The notes under the pieces were generated by a model, which worked only from the letters and a program-made list of their open reading frames with translations, ran no database searches and was not told where the DNA came from. Positions 59,051-64,000 of a stretch of 64,000 nt of DNA are shown here, piece after piece; position 1 is the first letter of the stretch; the number at the start of each line of letters is the position of its first letter. This DNA is from Leptodactylus fallax. Taxonomy: Eukaryota; Chordata; Amphibia; Anura; Leptodactylidae. The translations under genes and the position numbers were made by a program. The stretch is from NCBI GenBank assembly GCA_947044405.1, contig CAMRHE010000036.1, forward strand, positions 310,001-374,000. The letters run 5' to 3'.

Positions 59051-59702
59051 AGTTAGTAGAACAAATACAAAATGAATAATAGCCAAGTTAGGTTTTAGGA
59101 GCACTAATGATTTCACAAAAGGGGATGCATTTATTGTTTCCTTTGAGTGTAACAGGTAATTTTGTTTCCTGTTGCTTATTCTATTTAATGAAAACTTATT
59201 CAGCAGCATTGTAGAGAGACAGACAGAAAAGCATAGGTTTACAAGAATTATTAGACCAAGTATACATGTAAGTATAACAACATTGTTTATCTTGTATTGG
59301 TGTTTCACATGTAGTCTATGAAAAATACACGTTATAAATTGCAGAGCTGTTCAATAATTATAATTATTTAATAAAAATTGTCACATTAAGTGGTCAATTT
59401 TTCAACAATGTTTTGTGTGCTATGATATGGCAAAATTCTCTATTTCACGTCTTATTCTTTCAAATATATGGTTTTAAGCTACCATTCCTTCACAATAAAA
59501 TAGTATTTTTTTAAGGGCAATTGGAAAGCACATGTACATGAGTGACATTAAAAAAACTAGCCATTTTGTCTCTCAATAGAATTTCATTAGTTTAGCCCCT
59601 TTGAGGTGCCAGACAACGAATCTTGTCATATACATTTATTTTCTTATCAACAAGCGTTATCATATTAGAAATCAATGTTGTGAATGACTGATAGCAAAGC
59701 AG
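59051..59702. other. AT-rich spacer, no gene recognised
   Basis: No supported feature. Confidence 0.5.
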
Positions 59703-59704
59703 TA

Positions 59705-60121
59705 CAGTAATACCTCGTACATTCGCGAGGTTAGGTTACAGAGCGGGTCGCGGATCGCGAGGAATCGCGAATGTTTGGTACAAGCGCTTAGAAGCGCTTA
59801 CAATGCCGATTTCTAATGTTTAACCCCTAAATATCAATAAACTTTACCCTACAGTACTGTATAGTATACTAAAGTATACTGTACAGTACTGTATATTAAT
59901 ACATTCATTCATTTTTCTTATACACTAACAGTAAAATGAAACTAATTACCGGGTACGTAACGAACAGGACGCTACTACCCAATAGCGAAGGTGTTTTTTT
60001 TTAATTAAATTTCACAGATCTGAGAAAAAAAGAGCAAAATCTATATATGTTAGTTGCCAAAAAAATATCGCGAATCTGTGAATTCGCAAATTCGGAAACG
60101 CGAGTGTACGAGGTATTACTG
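59705..60121. mobile_element. pogo/Tigger-like MITE
   Basis: Ends CAGTAATACCTCGTACATTC and, inverted, CAGTAATACCTCGTACACTC, with TA flanks (59703-59704, 60122-60123). The CAGTAATACCTCG start and internal ATCGCGA motifs are typical of Tigger ends. 417 bp, no coding capacity. Confidence 0.88.
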
Positions 60122-60123
60122 TA

Positions 60124-60540
60124 CTTATAAATGAGCAGCGAAAAATAATCCTAGATAATAGCAAGTGATCTGCCTTAGTATTTGTTTCCAAAGCTCATTT
60201 ATGAACCAGCTTATGAAAAGGTGAATTATACAACATCAATTAGCAATGTAACTCCAGTCAAGTATCAGAGTAGGAACAAAGCGTCCCATTGTTTGAGAAA
60301 ATTGACTCTGAAAATATGCTTACATTTGGTTTGTAACTTATTTTCAACAGTATTTGTGTTCTTAAACATAGGCATGGCTGCAAATGTTGGCAACCCTGAA
60401 TTTTTTCCAGAAAATGGGGTATTTCTCCCAGAAAATTATTGCAATTACACAAGTGTTGTTGTACACATGTTTAGTATATTTTTATATTTATATTTTTATA
60501 TTAGTATATTTTGTTTAACACAAAAAACAGAAAAAAAAAA
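60124..60540. other. No gene recognised
   Basis: One open frame of 124 codons (60182-60556, plus) shows no domain and low-complexity hydrophobic ends; I do not call it a gene. Confidence 0.45.
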
Positions 60541-60780
60541 TCCAAAAATGATATAATTTCATGCAAACCTACAGAAATGGGCAGGACAAAATTACTTAAT
60601 ATTTTGTTGCACACCCTTTGGAAAAAAATAACTGAAATCAATTGTTTCCTATAACCATCAACAAGCTTCTTACACCTCTGAACAGGAATTTTGGACCACT
60701 CTTCTTTTGAAAACTGCCCCACGTCTCTCATGTTTGAAGGGTACATTCTCTCAACAGCAATTTCTCTCCACAACTGTTCA

Positions 60781-61125
<345 letters not shown>

Positions 61126-61204
61126 TTAGCAACCAGTAGAATGATGTGCTTTACCTCTCTTAGTCTCATCTCTCCAGAAGATGTTGTCCCAGAAGGATTT
61201 TGGC

Positions 61205-62263
61205 CAGTGGCGTAACTAGGAATGGCTGGGCCCCAAGGCGAACATTTGACATGGGGCCCCCCCCCAAGCCACCGCCCCCAACCCCCACCCACACACAAAC
61301 CGCATTCCTGCGCACACTATTATACCCCATAGTGGCCCCTGCACACAGTATTATGTCCCATAGTGGCCCCTGCACACGGTATTATGCCCCATAGTGTTCC
61401 CTGCACATGGTAGTATGCCCCATAGTGGCTCCTGGACACGGTATTATGCAGCATAGTGGCCCCTGCACACAATATTATGCCCCATAGTGGCCCCTGCACA
61501 CAGTAGTTTGCCCCATAGTAGCCCCTGCACACAGTAGTTTGCCCCATAGTAGCCCCTGCACACAGTAGTTTGCCCCATAGTGGCCCCTGCACACAGTAGT
61601 TTGCCCTATAGTGGCCCCTGCACACAGTAGTTTGCCCCATAGTGGCCCCTGCACACAGTAGTTTGCCCCATAGTGGCCCCTGCACACAGTAGTTTGCCCC
61701 ATAGTGGCCCCTGCACACAGTAGTTTGCCCCATAGTGGCCCCTGCACACAGTAGTTTGCCCCATAGTGGCCCCTGCACACAGTATTATGCCCCATAGTGG
61801 ACCACCCATGAACAATTATTATACTCTGGGGTCTTTTCAGACCCCAGAGTATAATGATCGGAGACCCAGGGGAGGATAGAAACATAGAAAACACTGCAAC
61901 TTACCTCTTCCTCACTCCGGTGCACTCCCGTGCACTACTTCGGCCATCTTCAATGTCGGACCGGATCTCGCGCGATCCAGGCCTGCGTCGCAACGCATAA
62001 TGACATCGGCTGACGTCTGGGACGTCACCAAACAGGCCCGAAGCCTGCGGAGCGGCGGATAGGTGAGTTACAGTGTTTTTTATGTTCACTCACCTCCCCT
62101 GGGCCCCCGATCGTTATACTCCGGGGTCTCAAAAGACCCCGGAGTATAACGATAGCAGTGATTGTGGGGTGCGCGGTAGTGACTGCCACAGGGCTCCGGG
62201 CCCCGTAATGTCCCGGGCCCTGTGGCAGTCGCTACCACTGCTACCCCGGTAGTTACGCCCCTG
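61205..62263 (+). mobile_element. hAT-type MITE (CAGTGGCGTAACTAGG), copy 3, long form
   Basis: Ends CAGTGGCGTAACTAGGAATG and, inverted, CAGGGGCGTAACTACCGGGG. Flanks ATTTTGGC (61197-61204) and ATAATGGC (62264-62271) agree at 6 of 8. It holds a 31-bp minisatellite and two perfect hairpins (61818-61855, 17-bp arms; 62110-62153, 20-bp arms). Confidence 0.9.
61330..61800 (-). repeat. 31-bp minisatellite inside the MITE
   Basis: Unit TGGCCCCTGCACACAGTAGT plus TTGCCCCATAG. About 15 units; the central ones (61501-61780) are almost identical, the outer ones diverged. 31 is not a multiple of 3, so minus-strand frames stay open without being genes. Confidence 0.95.
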
Positions 62264-62734
62264 ATAATGGCTTACTCATGTACATTTTGGCAAACTGCAG
62301 TCCAGCTTTTTTATGTCTCTGTGTCAGCAGTGGGGTCCTCCTGGGTCTCCTGCCATAGCGCTTAATTTCATTTAAACGTAGTTTGCACTGACACTGATGC
62401 ACCTTGAGCCTGCAGGACAGCTTCCATTTCCTTGGAACTTGATTTGGGCTGTTTATCCACCATCTGGACTATCCTGCATTTCAACCTTTCATCAATTTTT
62501 TTCTTCCATCCACATCCAGGGAGATTAGCTACTGTACATAGGGTGGTAAACTTCTTGATTATGTTGCACACTGTGGACAAAGGAACATCAAGATCTCTGG
62601 AGATGGACTTGAAACCTTCAGATTGTTGATATTTTTTCACAATTTTGTGTAAGGGAATTGCTAGTTGTCTAATTCTCTAGTGCTGCTGCTGAAACAAGGG
62701 AAGGACAGAAACAGTGAGCCCTAAACTCGACCCA

Positions 62735-63030
62735 GCCTCTGTCTCTACCTAATTGCCACAACTGTCCTAATGACAGGGACAGCTGGGTGGCGATCCTTTC
62801 TCTGAATAAGTGTTATACCGAACAAGACAAGACAAACAACATAGAAGCAGAGTCAGCAAGCTGAGTACAAACCAGATAGACAACCAGTACCAAATTTTAA
62901 ATCCGAGAGAATAGTCAAAGGGTAAGCTAGAGGTCAGGAATATGAATACAGGTAACAAAACAGCAAGGGAAGCACTTAACAAGGGACAAGTCTCAATAGC
63001 CAGCAAACATGTATGAGCAGATGACCAGTT
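62735..63030 (-). repeat. LTR-like dispersed repeat, copy 3
   Basis: cgaacaagacaagacaaaca ... gagagaatagtcaaagggta ... aagggacaagtctcaatagc. Uninterrupted at the point where copy 2 carries the solo LTR. Confidence 0.55.
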
Positions 63031-63034
63031 TATA

Positions 63035-64000
63035 CAGTGGGGAAAAAAAAGTATTTAGTCAGCCACCAATTGTGCAAGTTCTCCCACTTAAAAAGATGAG
63101 AGAGGCCTGTAATTGACATCATAGGTAGACCTCAACTATTAGAGACAAAATGAGAAAACATATTTAAAAAATCACATTGTATAATTTTTTAAGAATTTAT
63201 TTGCAAATTATGGTGGAAAATAAGTATTTGGTCACCTACAAACAAGCAAGATTTCTGTCTCTCACAGACCTGTAACTTCTTCTTTAAGAGGCTCCTCTGT
63301 CCTCCACTCATTACCTGTAGTAATGGCACCTGTTTAACATTGTTATCAGTATAAAAGACACCTGTCCACAACCTCAAACAGTCACACTCCAAACTCCACT
63401 ATGGTGAAGACCAAAGAGCTGTGGAAGGACACCAGAAACAAAATTGTAGACCTGCACCAGGCTGGGAAGACTGAATCTGAAATAGGCAAGCAGCTTGGTG
63501 TGAAGAAATCAACTGTGGGAGCAATAATTAGAAAATGGAAGACATACAAGACCACTGATAATCTCCCTCGATCATGGGCTCCACGCAAGATCTCACCCCA
63601 TGGGGTCAAAATGATCACAAGAATGGTGAGCAAAAATCCCAGAACCACACGGGGGGACCTAGTGAATGACCTGCAGAAAGCTGGGACTAACGTAACAAAG
63701 GCTACCGTCACTAACACACTACGCCGCCAGGGACTCAGATCCTGTAGTGCAAACGTGTCCCCCTGCTTAAGCCAGTATATATCCAGGCCCATCAGAAGTT
63801 TGCTAGAGAGCATTTGGATGTTCCAGAAGAGTATTGGGAGAATGTCATATGGTCAGATGAATCCAAAGTACAACTGTTTGGTAGAATCACAACTCGTCGT
63901 GTTTGGAGGAGAGTGAATGCTGAGTTGCATCCAAAGAACACCATACCAACTATGAAGCATGGGGGTGGCAACATCATGCTTTGGGGCTGTTTCTCTGCAA
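63035..64000 (+). mobile_element. Tc1 element, right end outside window
   Basis: CAGTGGGGAAAAAAAAGTAT starts at 63035 after TA (63033-63034). The left TIR spans roughly 63035-63250 and includes gtatttggtcacctacaaac near its inner border. The transposase begins at 63401. The element continues past 64000. Confidence 0.9.
63401..64000 (+). pseudogene. Tc1 transposase, one frameshift, truncated by window edge
   Basis: [20 protein letters not shown] start, HTH with [16 protein letters not shown], a PRSWAPRK linker (GRPRK family form lost). A frameshift lies between 63745 and 63770. In the next frame: [32 protein letters not shown] (first catalytic Asp), [20 protein letters not shown] up to the edge. 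Second Asp and Glu fall outside. Confidence 0.88.

Noticed and set aside
60182..60556. 124-codon plus frame as a possible host gene
   Set aside because: No recognisable domain, AT-rich composition, low-complexity C-terminus, adjacent to transposon relics.
61330..61800. CRISPR-like regular repeat
   Set aside because: Units are contiguous without unique spacers, and the context is a vertebrate transposon.
61320..61894. Open frames of 139-152 codons on minus (CAGATMGQTTVCRGHYG repeats)
   Set aside because: Translation of the 31-bp minisatellite inside a MITE.

Overview
The window looks like repeat-dense, non-genic vertebrate DNA, most likely from an anuran amphibian. I infer this from the combination of many diverged Tc1/mariner families, hAT elements with BED-type zinc fingers, a full-length L1 (Tx1-like) LINE, an L2-like LINE, Penelope-like elements (PLEs), TTAA-flanked MITEs resembling the Xenopus T2 type, and AT-rich spacer. 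I see no host protein-coding exon, rRNA or tRNA gene that I can support. Every recognisable coding region belongs to a transposable element, and nearly all are broken.

Layout. 1-5256: a decayed hAT transposon whose 3' part carries a 35-bp minisatellite. 6778-8397: a complete Tc1 with an open 335-codon transposase. 11093-15815: a second hAT relic split by a Harbinger-like foldback element (12071-14248) that contains what looks like a retroelement leader and gag start. 16254-21817: a TTAA-flanked non-autonomous element built of about 370-bp units in direct and inverted order, split by a Tc1 (18250-19678). 21850-24000: two Tc1/mariner relics. 24000-31350: a PLE reverse-transcriptase relic split by a full-length LINE (24490-30587) with a perfect 14-bp target-site duplication. 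31390-40870: many MITEs, an L1 ORF1 relic and unique AT-rich DNA. 40874-49968: Tc1 and hAT relics, a Tc1 carrying a nested hAT-type MITE, and a hammerhead ribozyme whose stem I is split by that Tc1. 51236-53890: an L2-like LINE 3' end followed by a PLE 3' end with a GIY-YIG domain and a decayed hammerhead-like motif. 53890-64000: AT-rich spacer, a solo endogenous-retrovirus LTR nested in an older repeat, a pogo/Tigger-like MITE, a Tc1 split by a hAT-type MITE with a 31-bp minisatellite, and a Tc1 that runs off the right edge.

How it fits together. The elements form a layered insertion record rather than a pathway. Target duplications and split homologies order many events: PLE before LINE; hAT before foldback; TTAA array before Tc1; ribozyme locus before Tc1 before hAT MITE; LTR-like repeat before solo LTR. 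The most interesting single locus is the hammerhead ribozyme at 46934-46988. Its catalytic core residues are all present, and its outer stem-I strand lies 2.3 kb away at 44594-44600, on the other side of the inserted Tc1.
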